Part shown: positions 15,793 to 24,469 of the stretch, in pieces
How positions within the stretch are numbered: the first letter of the stretch is position 1
How the letters are laid out: every line of letters begins with the position of its first letter
Origin: Roseburia_C sp031555935
GTDB taxonomy: Bacteria > Bacillota > Clostridia > Lachnospirales > Lachnospiraceae
Assembly (NCBI GenBank): GCA_031555935.1
Contig: JAVBTX010000008.1
Span: forward strand, 1 to 64,000
Direction of reading: 5' to 3'
DNA length: 64,000 nt
Program-made: the position numbers and the translations under genes
The notes under the pieces: generated by a model
Seen by the model: the letters and a program-made list of their open reading frames with translations, nothing else
Told to the model about the DNA's origin: nothing
Database searches by the model: none

Positions 15793-16932
15793 ATGGAATT
15801 AACAATATTGATGCCATGTCTCAATGAAGCCGAGACATTAGAAATCTGTATTAAAAAAGCAAAGACATTTCTGAGTGAAAATAACGTGGAAGGAGAGGTC
15901 TTAATTGCTGATAATGGCAGTACCGACGGCTCCCAGGAAATAGCAGTCCGCTGTGGTGCGAGAGTAGTAGATATCCCCGAAAAAGGCTACGGCGCAGCGC
16001 TAATTGGTGGCTCTAGTGCAGCCAATGGAAAATATGTCATCATGGGTGATGCCGATGACAGCTATGACTTTTTACATCTGATGCCTTTTGTTGAAAAGCT
16101 GCGGGAAGGCTATGACTTAGTTATGGGTAATCGTTTTAAAGGCGGTATTGCCAAAGGAGCAATGCCACCACTACATAGATATTTGGGCAATCCGGTGTTA
16201 TCATTTTTGGGCAGAGTTTTTTATCCAAGTAAAATCGGTGATTTTCATTGCGGTCTGCGTGGCTATAACAAAGAAAGAATACAGGCATTAGAGCTACAGA
16301 CAACCGGCATGGAATATGCCAGTGAGATGGTTGTAAAATGTACCCTGAACAAATATAATATGGCCGAAGTTCCGACCACCTTATCACCGGATGGACGAAC
16401 CCGTGCACCACATTTGAGAAGCTGGAGCGATGGCTGGCGGCATCTCAAATTTTTGCTGATGCATTGCCCGAATTGGTTGTTCCTATATCCAGGAATGATA
16501 TTAATGGCAATTGGCGTGGTCATGATGGCACTGCTGATTGGCGGACCGCTGACAATCGGGAAAATCACTTTTGATATTCATACCATGATGTACTCGGCGG
16601 CGTTTATTTTGCTGGGTGCTGGCGGGGTTCAGTTTGCCGTATTTACGAAGATATATGCGGCTAATACAAAATACATTCCGATGACAAAGTCGATTGAAAA
16701 AATGAGTAAAATTACCACCGAGCGAGGTGCATTAGTGGGTGTCATCTTAACCGTTATCGGTTTGGTAGCAACAATCGTTGCATTGACCATGTGGGGAAGA
16801 ACCTCATTCGGCAATCTCAATCCAGAATATGTGATGAGAATCACGATTCCGGCCTTGGTATTTATGCAGCTTGGCGTGCAGTTGATTTTTGGCAGCTTCT
16901 TTGTCGGAATACTTAACATTAAACATCGATAG
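15793..16932 (+). CDS. GT2 glycosyltransferase with C-terminal membrane helices (DPM1/ArnC-like)
   Basis: 379 residues. The N-terminal GT-A domain (about 1-225) has MPCLNEAETL, the nucleotide-sugar motif ADNGSTDGS and MGDADDSYDF (D-x-D), then the acceptor region FHCGLRGY. The C-terminal part has about four membrane helices (about 236-260, 272-294, 318-340 and 350-375). This architecture fits polyprenyl-phosphate sugar synthases that supply lipid-linked sugars to GT-C enzymes. The large membrane protein directly downstream (13 bp) fits as the user of that donor. Confidence 0.85.
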   Translation: MELTILMPCLNEAETLEICIKKAKTFLSENNVEGEVLIADNGSTDGSQEIAVRCGARVVDIPEKGYGAALIGGSSAANGKYVIMGDADDSYDFLHLMPFVEKLREGYDLVMGNRFKGGIAKGAMPPLHRYLGNPVLSFLGRVFYPSKIGDFHCGLRGYNKERIQALELQTTGMEYASEMVVKCTLNKYNMAEVPTTLSPDGRTRAPHLRSWSDGWRHLKFLLMHCPNWLFLYPGMILMAIGVVMMALLIGGPLTIGKITFDIHTMMYSAAFILLGAGGVQFAVFTKIYAANTKYIPMTKSIEKMSKITTERGALVGVILTVIGLVATIVALTMWGRTSFGNLNPEYVMRITIPALVFMQLGVQLIFGSFFVGILNIKHR

Positions 16933-16945
16933 GGTGGATGCGATA

Positions 16946-19003
16946 ATGAAAAAGGGTGTCTTAGAGAAACAAAAAACACTGATGATATTTATGCTGATAA
17001 TGGGCGCGATAAAGCTGTTAATGACCAGCAACCTGCCGATTATCGCGCAGCCGGATGCGGGCTATGATGATGGTTTAATGGTCAACCTGGCCAACAGTCT
17101 GGTTCATTTTAAATGGCTCGGCGGCTATTCTCATGTAACCTTAATAAAAGGACCGTTCTTTCCATTCTTTCTAGCGGTTTGCCATTGGACGGGCTTGCCA
17201 TTTTTGATGGCTCAGAATATTTTTTATATGCTGGCATGTATGTTTTTTGTCTGTGCCTGCAAGGATTTATTCAAAACAAAAAAGATTTTATATGTGATGT
17301 ATTTAATATTATTATTCAACCCAGTAACCTTTTCCAGCGAGACATTTCAACGGGTTTACCGAAATGGAATCGTTATGGCTCAGGAATTATTTGTCTTAGG
17401 TGCCATGATTGCCGTATTTTTAAAGGTCTATGAGCCGGTAAAAAAATGGGTATTCTGGATGGTGATTGGTGGAATCGGACTCGTTACGATGTGGTATAAC
17501 CGTGATGATTCCATTTGGATACTACCATTTATCGTAGTGGCCTCTATCGTTATTCTTGTTATGGTTGCCAAAAAAGAAGGTCTAAAAAAACCGTTTATAC
17601 AAAAAATTGTTGTTTTATTTACGCCATTTATTATGCTGTTTTTAGTATCAACAGCAATTTCGACCATCAACTATTCACTGTATGGAGTATACACCGTTAC
17701 CGAAACGAGTGGGACCAATTTTGCCAAAGCGATAAAGGCGATGTATGCGGTGGAAGATGAAGAAAATGTTCCATATGTAAGTGTTTCACGCAAGAAAATG
17801 CAAACACTTTACACGGTTAGCCCAACGCTGGCAGGAATCAAAGATACCCTCGAGCCAATTCTCGATTATTGGGAAGGCAGTGGTAGAATCCCGGGTGATG
17901 GAGAGGTAGAGGACGGTTGGTTTTACTGGGCAATCAGGCAAGCGGTGGCACAAGAAGGCTACTATTCAAGTGGTCGCAGCGCAGAAGAATTTTGGAGCAG
18001 CGTAGCCAATGAAATAGATGCAGCCCAAAAAGCCGGTGCAGTAAAAACGCGTGGCACAATGCCATCAGCACTGATGTCACCGTGGCGAGAAGGGTACATG
18101 GAACAATTACTAACAACAATGGGTGAGGCAAACCGTTTTGTCACCAGTTTTGACCGCATTGGCCCCGGTGGGAGTATTGCAGTAAGTTGGGCGGGAACGC
18201 AGGATCGCATCGAATTTATGGAGACGATGACGAGCCAGAAAGCCATCTATCCAACGACACCAAATTTAATATTTTCGGGTTGGTTTATTTGGGCCGACGA
18301 ATCAGAAACGGTTCATTTGCAAGTGGTGTTAGATGAACGTGTTGATTTGATTGAATTTACGCCGAGTCCTGATGTGATAGCAGTGCCCCATTTGCAAGGC
18401 ATCAATGATGCGATGGCGGAAAACTGCCGCTTTGCTACGACTCTGGAAGAACTTTCGCTTGAGTCTGGCGCAATGCTTCAGGTCGTAAATGAGGAAGGTG
18501 CGATTCTCCATGAAATTCCGCTGGATGGCTCAGTGATAAATGAGAGTCCAGAGGAGTATGTAATCTTCATCGAAGTATTAGCGAATGAGAAATCACAGGA
18601 GCATTTTAAGAATGCCGCCGATTCCACCGTAGGTATGTTAAATGTAATTGTGGATATCTATGGAAAATTTGCGTCGCTGGTGTATAAACTGTCAATTGTT
18701 TGCTTTATCATTTTGATAATTGAAGTCATACTGGGGCTAAGAAAAAAGAAATACGACAACGTTCCGACACTAGTTATAACGTCGGGGTTGATACTAAGCT
18801 ATATTGTTTTTATCGCTGGTGTATCTTATACTCACATATCGGCCTTTTCATCGATGGCTTATATGTATTTATCCAGTGCTTATCCAGTTGTTCTTGCAGT
18901 AGAAGGAATCTTGGTCTTGCGGCTATTGGAAAAGGCAATTATGGCGATTAAAAAGATTGAAATAAGTGCCCATAAATTACCATGTAAAAAGCCTTTGAAA
19001 TAA
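16946..19003 (+). CDS. Large multi-pass membrane protein, possible GT-C glycosyltransferase
   Basis: 685 residues from the ATG at 16946 (ribosome binding site GGTGGA). The frame is open further upstream but overlaps the GT2 gene. About ten membrane helices lie in residues 1-250. After the first there is a loop with QPDAGYDDGLM (acidic residues in the first external loop, as in GT-C enzymes). A long exposed domain (about 260-560) and three or four C-terminal helices follow. I do not recognise the family. The acidic first loop and the neighbouring polyprenyl-sugar synthase suggest transfer of a sugar onto a surface polymer or protein. Confidence 0.6.
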   Translation: MKKGVLEKQKTLMIFMLIMGAIKLLMTSNLPIIAQPDAGYDDGLMVNLANSLVHFKWLGGYSHVTLIKGPFFPFFLAVCHWTGLPFLMAQNIFYMLACMFFVCACKDLFKTKKILYVMYLILLFNPVTFSSETFQRVYRNGIVMAQELFVLGAMIAVFLKVYEPVKKWVFWMVIGGIGLVTMWYNRDDSIWILPFIVVASIVILVMVAKKEGLKKPFIQKIVVLFTPFIMLFLVSTAISTINYSLYGVYTVTETSGTNFAKAIKAMYAVEDEENVPYVSVSRKKMQTLYTVSPTLAGIKDTLEPILDYWEGSGRIPGDGEVEDGWFYWAIRQAVAQEGYYSSGRSAEEFWSSVANEIDAAQKAGAVKTRGTMPSALMSPWREGYMEQLLTTMGEANRFVTSFDRIGPGGSIAVSWAGTQDRIEFMETMTSQKAIYPTTPNLIFSGWFIWADESETVHLQVVLDERVDLIEFTPSPDVIAVPHLQGINDAMAENCRFATTLEELSLESGAMLQVVNEEGAILHEIPLDGSVINESPEEYVIFIEVLANEKSQEHFKNAADSTVGMLNVIVDIYGKFASLVYKLSIVCFIILIIEVILGLRKKKYDNVPTLVITSGLILSYIVFIAGVSYTHISAFSSMAYMYLSSAYPVVLAVEGILVLRLLEKAIMAIKKIEISAHKLPCKKPLK

Positions 19004-19014
19004 GGCTTTTTTTG
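18988..19014 (+). terminator. Rho-independent terminator overlapping the stop codon
   Basis: AAAAAGCC and GGCTTTTT arms flank the end of the large membrane-protein gene, with the T-run running straight into the -35 element of the next promoter. Confidence 0.65.
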
Positions 19015-19067
19015 TTGACAAAACTGTCTATTGGGTATAGACTGAAAATGTCTACAATGAATAGACA
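19015..19067 (+). promoter_or_regulatory. Promoter with two tandem BlaI-type operators
   Basis: TTGACA (19015-19020) is followed by two dyads of the form TGTCTA-N7-TAGAC(A/T), at 19025-19043 and 19049-19067, 24 bp centre to centre. The first covers the -10 region. BlaI/MecI repressors bind paired dyads of this size over their own promoter, so this is very likely the autoregulatory operator of the gene at 19100. Confidence 0.7.
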
Positions 19068-19099
19068 ACACGTGTGAAGACTATAATTAGGAGGAATAC

Positions 19100-19468
19100 A
19101 TGGAAGAGTATACGTTGGGAACAGTCGAAGGAAAATTTGCAGAGATTATTTGGAATTTAGCGCCGGTTACAACCTCTGAACTGACGAAAGCCTGTGAGCG
19201 GGAGCTGTGTTGGAAGCGGACAACTACATATACTGTTTTAAAAAAATTAAGCGAACGAGGCATTTTTGAAAATCAGAATGGTACAGTTGTGGCATTGATT
19301 TCCAAATCAGAATTTTATGCCAGACAGAGTGAGCAGTATGTGGAAAATTCATTTGGTGGTTCACTGCCGGGATTTGTGGCAGCATTTACTTCCAGAAAAA
19401 AACTAAGTGAGAATGAGATTGAAGAATTGCGTGCAATTATTGAGGGGAATGACGTAAACAAGCATTAA
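19100..19468 (+). CDS. BlaI/MecI/CopY-family repressor
   Basis: 122 residues, ATG after GGAGG. The winged-helix domain (about 5-75) is typical: GTVEGKFAEIIWNLAPVTTS, then WKRTTTYTVLKKLSERGI. A C-terminal dimerisation helix pair includes FVAAFTSRKKLSENEIEEL. In this family repression is relieved by proteolysis triggered by the membrane peptidase encoded next door. Tandem operators precede the gene. Confidence 0.92.
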   Translation: MEEYTLGTVEGKFAEIIWNLAPVTTSELTKACERELCWKRTTTYTVLKKLSERGIFENQNGTVVALISKSEFYARQSEQYVENSFGGSLPGFVAAFTSRKKLSENEIEELRAIIEGNDVNKH

Positions 19469-19507
19469 CTTTATTCCTGCCCAAATTTTGCAGGTTATGA
19501 GAAAGGC

Positions 19508-20938
19508 ATGGTTATTAATATGGAAGGTATGTTTATTCAGATTTTAAATATGGGGTATCAGGCAGGGATAGTGATCTGTTTTGTTATCGTGGCAAGGCTG
19601 ATATTGAGATTTGTAAAGGCACCAAAAAAATATGCATATGCATTGTGGGTGATTCCATTTATTCGGATGATGATTCCGGTATCATGGGAAAGTATATTTA
19701 GCTTGCTGCCACAAAAAAGTTCGCCAATACGAGCAGATATTGGTTTGATGGAACAGCCACAGATTAACACCTCAATTGAAGCGGTCAATGCTGCTGTAGC
19801 GCAAATACTGCCGCCAGCGACAGCAACTGCAAGCGTAAATCCAATGCAAATTTATCTGCTAATAGTTCAGTGGATTTGGCTGACGGGCGTGGTGTTACTA
19901 CTCATTTATAGTGTGGGCTCGTACCTATGGCTGAAAAGAAAGTTGCATTGCCGTATTTATGTTCGGGAAAATATTTATTATACCGATTATATTCAGACGC
20001 CATTTGTAATGGGTATTCGAAAGCCATGTATCTATCTGCCATATGCTCTGGCGGAACAGGAAATGGAGTTTGTCATCGCCCATGAAGAGACTCATATCCG
20101 CCGCCACGACCATGTGCTTAAAATGTTAGCATTTCTAGTGGTATCTGTATATTGGTTCAATCCACTGGCATGGGTAGCCTTTATTTTGATGGGACGTGAT
20201 ATGGAAATGTCCTGTGATGAAGCAGTGATGAAAACATATGGTGAAGAGAGTAAAAGAAAATATGCAGCCACGTTGCTGAATCTGACAACTGGCAGAGGCG
20301 GACTGGCTGGAATACCGCTGGCATTCGGCGAGGGAAATACGAAAAACCGAATTAAGAATATTATGAATTACAAAAAAACAGTGACAATTTCTGTCATAAT
20401 AGCAATGTTATTATTTATCTGTCTGACAATTGGCCTGTTGACCAATCCGAAGTCGGAAGAACAGCCGGATACCGCGGTACAGATGGATACCCAAAGTGAA
20501 ACCATGCCGGAAGAAAATACTCAGAGTCCTTCGGGAACAGAGGTAGACACGCCTTTCGATGATGACTTCCAAAATGATTTATTAGACTCTGGTCTGTATG
20601 CGTTACAGACAATGAAGGTTAAGTCAACGGGAGGGGTATTTACAATATTCAATAATTCCAGTCAACAGTTAACATATGGTGCTTACTATAAACTACAAAG
20701 AGAAGAAGATGGCGCATGGGTTGATGTACCATATGTAATTGATGACTGGGGCTTTGAGGACATTGGCTATCTATTGGAGGCAAATTCATCCGCAGAAATG
20801 AGAGTAGATTGGGAATGGCTATATGGAAAGCTGCCAGAGGGATTGTATATGATAATAAAATATCTCAATATCGACAATAATAGTGGCGGTTACGACACGT
20901 TGTCATTGAGTAGTGCATTTGAAATATCTGGAAAATAG
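19508..20938 (+). CDS. BlaR1-like M56 membrane peptidase with atypical extracellular domain
   Basis: 476 residues from the ATG at 19508; 19520 is an alternative. The N-terminal 320 residues hold about four membrane helices and the M56 zinc-peptidase motif H192-E-E-T-H196, with a downstream MSCDEAV segment giving the third ligand. The C-terminal part (about 330-476) is not a penicillin-binding sensor. It has an acidic Ser/Thr linker and then a small beta-rich domain (VFTIFNNSSQQLTYGAYYKL, YMIIKYLNIDNNSGGY) that resembles an immunoglobulin-like fold. It should cleave the BlaI-like repressor on sensing a signal, but probably not a beta-lactam. Confidence 0.85.
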   Translation: MVINMEGMFIQILNMGYQAGIVICFVIVARLILRFVKAPKKYAYALWVIPFIRMMIPVSWESIFSLLPQKSSPIRADIGLMEQPQINTSIEAVNAAVAQILPPATATASVNPMQIYLLIVQWIWLTGVVLLLIYSVGSYLWLKRKLHCRIYVRENIYYTDYIQTPFVMGIRKPCIYLPYALAEQEMEFVIAHEETHIRRHDHVLKMLAFLVVSVYWFNPLAWVAFILMGRDMEMSCDEAVMKTYGEESKRKYAATLLNLTTGRGGLAGIPLAFGEGNTKNRIKNIMNYKKTVTISVIIAMLLFICLTIGLLTNPKSEEQPDTAVQMDTQSETMPEENTQSPSGTEVDTPFDDDFQNDLLDSGLYALQTMKVKSTGGVFTIFNNSSQQLTYGAYYKLQREEDGAWVDVPYVIDDWGFEDIGYLLEANSSAEMRVDWEWLYGKLPEGLYMIIKYLNIDNNSGGYDTLSLSSAFEISGK

Positions 20939-20978
20939 TATAAACAAATCACCTGATTTGGCCGATATATAAATTGGA

Positions 20979-21055
20979 TAAGTCCCGCTTGCGCTTACGC
21001 GCTTGGCGGAAGGTAAAGGTAAGTCCCCCTCGCGCTTACGCGCTCGGCGGAAGGT
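20979..21055. repeat. Two tandem 36-nt GC-rich repeats
   Basis: Copies at 20979-21014 and 21020-21055 differ at only a few positions. Each contains GCGCTTACGCGC, able to form a small hairpin, and ends GGCGGAAGGT. They stand out as GC-rich in AT-rich intergenic DNA, and lie between the M56 gene and the DUF6033 gene. Confidence 0.7.
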
Positions 21056-21100
21056 TTAGAAAACGGATTTTCTAAATATTTTTTCAAGGAGGAAAAAGAG

Positions 21101-21850
21101 ATGAATGAAGTGAATCAATCAACGAATGCAACATCCGCAGCATATGCAGCATCCACGAGTACAACAAGTACCACTAAGGCAGCTAGTGACAAGACTGAAG
21201 TCAAGGGAGCGGGAACGTATGGCAGCCCGAAGCTTAGTGACAAGGCACTAGATTACTACAACCAATTAAAGAAGAAATATGGCAGTCTGAATTTCGTGCT
21301 GGTTTCATCAGACAAAAAGCAAGAAGCGGAAATGATGAAGGGTAGCTTTGCCAGAGGTAACGCGCTTACCGTGCTGATTGATACGGACAAAATTGAGCAG
21401 ATGGCAGAAGATGAAAATTATCGTAAGCAGATTGAAGGAACCATTGACAACGCGGTAAATGGTGTTTCTAAATTAGCCGCAAGTCTCGGTGGAACTAAAA
21501 ATGTTGCGGCGTATGGCATGACAATTAATAAAGATGGTACGGCTTCCATGTTTGCCGTGATTGACAAATCACTTGCAGCACAAAAGGCACGTATTGAGAA
21601 AAAATCAGAAGAGAAACGAGAAACTCAAAAAGCAGAGGAAAAGAAAGCTGCCAAGGATCGAGCCGCTAGGCGTTCCGAGGATGGAAATGGAGCGGGCCGA
21701 GTCAGGGATGAGGACCAAGTGACCATCACCGCCAATAGTGTCGAAGAACTTTTACAAAAGATTCAGGATTATGAGCAGAATTACCTTACTGATAATGTTC
21801 GTACCCAGAGCGAGCAGGCGATGGGGCAAAGCGTTGATTATTACATGTAG
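21101..21850 (+). CDS. DUF6033 family protein
   Basis: 249 residues, ATG after AAGGAGG. It has a Ser/Thr/Ala-rich flexible N-terminus (about 1-40), then a conserved alpha/beta core: LSDKALDYYNQLKKKYGSLN, FVLVSSDKKQEAEMM, TVLIDTDKIEQMAEDENYRK, and AAYGMTINKDGTASMFAVID. A highly charged coiled-coil tail (about 165-210, EKKSEEKRETQKAEEKKAAK) follows. There is no signal peptide. This matches the DUF6033 family of clostridia as I remember it; its function is unknown. Confidence 0.7.
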   Translation: MNEVNQSTNATSAAYAASTSTTSTTKAASDKTEVKGAGTYGSPKLSDKALDYYNQLKKKYGSLNFVLVSSDKKQEAEMMKGSFARGNALTVLIDTDKIEQMAEDENYRKQIEGTIDNAVNGVSKLAASLGGTKNVAAYGMTINKDGTASMFAVIDKSLAAQKARIEKKSEEKRETQKAEEKKAAKDRAARRSEDGNGAGRVRDEDQVTITANSVEELLQKIQDYEQNYLTDNVRTQSEQAMGQSVDYYM

Positions 21851-21924
21851 GTAATGGTTGCCATAACTTTAAAATAATGTTATAATCCAAACCATGCAAT
21901 TAAATGAAGAAGAATATAACGGAG

Positions 21925-22106
21925 TAGGTGCTAGTTTATCGTTATGATAGAACTAGTGAAAAGGGAAACAGGTGAGAATCCTGTACGAACTCGTCACTGT
22001 ATTTAGGGAGTATGATTCCACGCAGTAGTATTTTGCGAAAGTCACTGGGAGACCGGGAAGGCGGAATCATACGATGAACTATAAGCCAGGAGACCTGCCT
22101 ATGGTC
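21925..22106 (+). promoter_or_regulatory. Cobalamin riboswitch
   Basis: The conserved blocks appear in order: GTAGGTGCTAG at the 5' end, AAAAGGGAAACAGGTGAGAA, a CACTG block, AGTCACTGGGAGACCGGGAA, and the B12 box GCCAGGAGACCTGCC near 22084-22098. This is a standard adenosyl- or methylcobalamin sensor. A terminator at 22203-22234 provides the expression platform upstream of the lipoprotein gene at 22281, so B12 should switch that gene off. Confidence 0.93.
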
Positions 22107-22202
22107 CGGTACACGGAAGAAGATTCCATACCACGAGCAAAAAGGTAGTACCATAAATACACAAGCGCAGTTCGTCTGTGAAGTGTTTAATTTGTGTGAT
22201 TG

Positions 22203-22234
22203 AAACCTCTTGTCCTTGTGGCAGGAGGTTTTTT
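22203..22234 (+). terminator. Riboswitch expression-platform terminator
   Basis: AAACCTCTTG (22203-22212) pairs with CAGGAGGTTT (22222-22231), followed by T. It lies about 100 nt after the B12 box and 47 nt before the regulated start codon. Confidence 0.75.
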
Positions 22235-22280
22235 GTGCGTGTCCGAATTTAATGCAAAACAAACAAAAAGGAGAAACATT

Positions 22281-22712
22281 ATGAGAAAACAAGGAACAGG
22301 ATTTATGAGGAAAAGCAGCTTACTGGTAACACTCTGCTTGGTGATGTTACTGACCGTAGTTGGATGTGGTTCAAGCAAAACAAAGGGTGACAGTGAAAAA
22401 AAAGCTGACGAGAAATCAATTACGCTGGAGGTTGTTGACAACAATGGCGACACCACACCGTATGAAATTAATACAGACAAAGAATTTCTGTATGATGCAG
22501 TAGCAGACGTGGATGGTCTGACATTAGATGGTTATGAAGGCGATTATGGCTATTACATCACAGCCGTAAATGGACTTCAGGCGGATTATGAAATTGATGG
22601 AGCGTATTGGTCACTCTATGTAAATGATGAATATGGGATGCATAGTATTTCGCAGCAGCCAGTGACAGAGGGGGATACCTACAAATTAGTTTATGAACTA
22701 GCAAACGAGTAA
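22281..22712 (+). CDS. DUF4430 (transcobalamin C-like) lipoprotein, probable corrinoid-binding
   Basis: 143 residues from the ATG at 22281, after AAAGGAG; an in-frame ATG at 22305 is an alternative. It has a lipoprotein signal (MLLTVVGCGS) and then one DUF4430 domain (about 45-140): FLYDAVADVDGLTLDGYEGD, YGYYITAVNG, GAYWSLYVNDEYGMHS, and DTYKLVYEL. DUF4430 resembles the C-terminal beta-domain of human transcobalamin/intrinsic factor. The cobalamin riboswitch directly upstream points to capture of B12 or a related corrinoid at the cell surface. No B12 ABC transporter is seen in the window. Confidence 0.85.
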   Translation: MRKQGTGFMRKSSLLVTLCLVMLLTVVGCGSSKTKGDSEKKADEKSITLEVVDNNGDTTPYEINTDKEFLYDAVADVDGLTLDGYEGDYGYYITAVNGLQADYEIDGAYWSLYVNDEYGMHSISQQPVTEGDTYKLVYELANE

Positions 22713-22733
22713 AAAGAAGCGCATGGAACAAAG

Positions 22734-22775
22734 GGAGCCTCAAGGTATCATACATGACAGATACTTTGAGGCTCC
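22734..22775. terminator. Bidirectional terminator between convergent genes
   Basis: A 16-bp stem (22734-22749 with 22760-22775) has one G-T pair and a 10-nt loop. It sits between the DUF4430 gene and the minus-strand chemotaxis gene. Confidence 0.7.
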
Positions 22776-22783
22776 ATTAATAT

Positions 22784-24250
22784 TTACGCTTTTTGATTTA
22801 AAATACCAGATAAACTGGAAATACTGTTTTGTACCAATTCCATTGAACCTAAGATGCTCTCAATCGACTGAACCTGTTCCTCGGCCGAGGAGCTAACCTC
22901 TTTGGTGGTGGTAACTGAATTTTCAGAAATATCGGCTAGTTTCTTTATTGAATCTAGGAGCTGGTCTTTCATTCCACGCATGTTTTCCAGTTCGTTCGCA
23001 ACAGTGTTGGTAATCTGAACGACCTCTTCGGAGGAATTAAGAATATTGTGGAAGACATTTACAGTAGTATCCAGCTTAGTGTTGGATTCCTTCACAATGG
23101 CTTTACTCTGCGCCATAGTCTGGTGCGTTTTTTCAACGATTTCAACAATCTCTGATAAAATGCTATCAACCTGCTGGGTTGATTCGCTGGACTGTTCGGA
23201 TAATTTCTTGATTTCATCAGCAACCACAGCAAAACCTTTTCCTGCCTCACCAGCGCGGGCGGCTTCAATCGCCGCATTCAGGGCAAGCAGATTCGTCTGT
23301 TCAGCAATTTCATTGATGGCACCAATAATCGTTCCAATGGATTTTGATTTCTCCGATAAGTGCGCAATTTCCGAAGAAGCAATGTCCGTAGACACGGTGG
23401 TTTCACCAAACTTCTGCGACAACTCCTGAATGGAAACAAGTCCGGTTTCGTTATTTTTCTTCAAGAGGTCCATATATTCAACGGTCTTATTAACCTTTTC
23501 TTCCGAGCTGATAATGCTGTCAGCCAGTTCGTGGTACATTTCTAAGCTCTCAGCTACTTCGCTAGTTTGCGTAATTGAACCATCCGCAATTTCGCGCGAG
23601 TAAGCGGCAATTTTCTGAGTTAAATCACGGAACTGATCAAGTGTATCATAAATGCGGTCAGAAGAACTTCTTAAGTTCTCAAAGGAGTCCCGAACATTGT
23701 TAATAACCTCTGCTGTTTCGTCATCCTTCGCCTCAACCTGAAAAAACAGCTTGTTGGTCCGAGTGGTAATCATCGTAGCAACCGCAGCCGCCAGTAGATA
23801 TACAATCATAATAAAAACCCATATAACGGTATTATGCATCAAATGATATGAGTCAGTAAAGATTAGCATTGCCAACGCATTGGCAACGATGGTCACTACA
23901 ACATTAACAATAACAACCGAGAGATTGTAGTATGCAATGGAAAACATCAAATATAAAAAGTATGCTTGGGTCATCGCACCAAATTTTCCGTCATTGGCAA
24001 AAACGATGACGACTGTGCCAAATAAGGGTAATAGACTGATGTAAATATATTTTGCATATTGACCAATTTGTTTTTCGAACAAACGGACAATAATGGCGAC
24101 AATACTAATTAAAAAAACACTGGCATCCTTTGCAGTTCCGCTCAGAAAGAGCATGACAAAAGCGAAGGCCGCCACGGGCACGGCGATGTTAACGATAAAC
24201 ATAATTAGATTCATTTGTTTTTCTTCATTTTCAAGTACTTTAAGCCCCAT
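22784..24250 (-). CDS. Methyl-accepting chemotaxis protein with 6-TM sensor
   Basis: 488 residues, ATG at 24250 after GGAGG. The N-terminal 170 residues contain about six membrane helices in place of the usual periplasmic sensor flanked by two. The signalling domain follows, with the hairpin tip EIAEQTNLLALNAAIEAARA and GKGFAVVADEIKKLSEQSS, both diagnostic of MCPs, and flanking helices rich in Ser/Glu for methylation. There is no HAMP domain that I can see. It is a stand-alone gene, so its CheA/CheW partners lie elsewhere. Confidence 0.93.
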   Translation of the reverse strand: MGLKVLENEEKQMNLIMFIVNIAVPVAAFAFVMLFLSGTAKDASVFLISIVAIIVRLFEKQIGQYAKYIYISLLPLFGTVVIVFANDGKFGAMTQAYFLYLMFSIAYYNLSVVIVNVVVTIVANALAMLIFTDSYHLMHNTVIWVFIMIVYLLAAAVATMITTRTNKLFFQVEAKDDETAEVINNVRDSFENLRSSSDRIYDTLDQFRDLTQKIAAYSREIADGSITQTSEVAESLEMYHELADSIISSEEKVNKTVEYMDLLKKNNETGLVSIQELSQKFGETTVSTDIASSEIAHLSEKSKSIGTIIGAINEIAEQTNLLALNAAIEAARAGEAGKGFAVVADEIKKLSEQSSESTQQVDSILSEIVEIVEKTHQTMAQSKAIVKESNTKLDTTVNVFHNILNSSEEVVQITNTVANELENMRGMKDQLLDSIKKLADISENSVTTTKEVSSSAEEQVQSIESILGSMELVQNSISSLSGILNQKA

Positions 24251-24469
24251 AAAAAATCCTCCATTATCTTATAAAATCCTTTCCTTATAGTATAAAACTT
24301 TTTGAGCGGATGGTCAATAAAATATGTGTAAAATGTCTGTTTTTGTATCATAAAGACAAATAAAAAATGTTGGAATTGCACAAAAAAGAGGACAACTAAA
24401 AAAATGTATGATATAATCTTTACGCATGAAGCAAGACTATATTTTATATAAGAAAAGGGAAGGAAAAAG

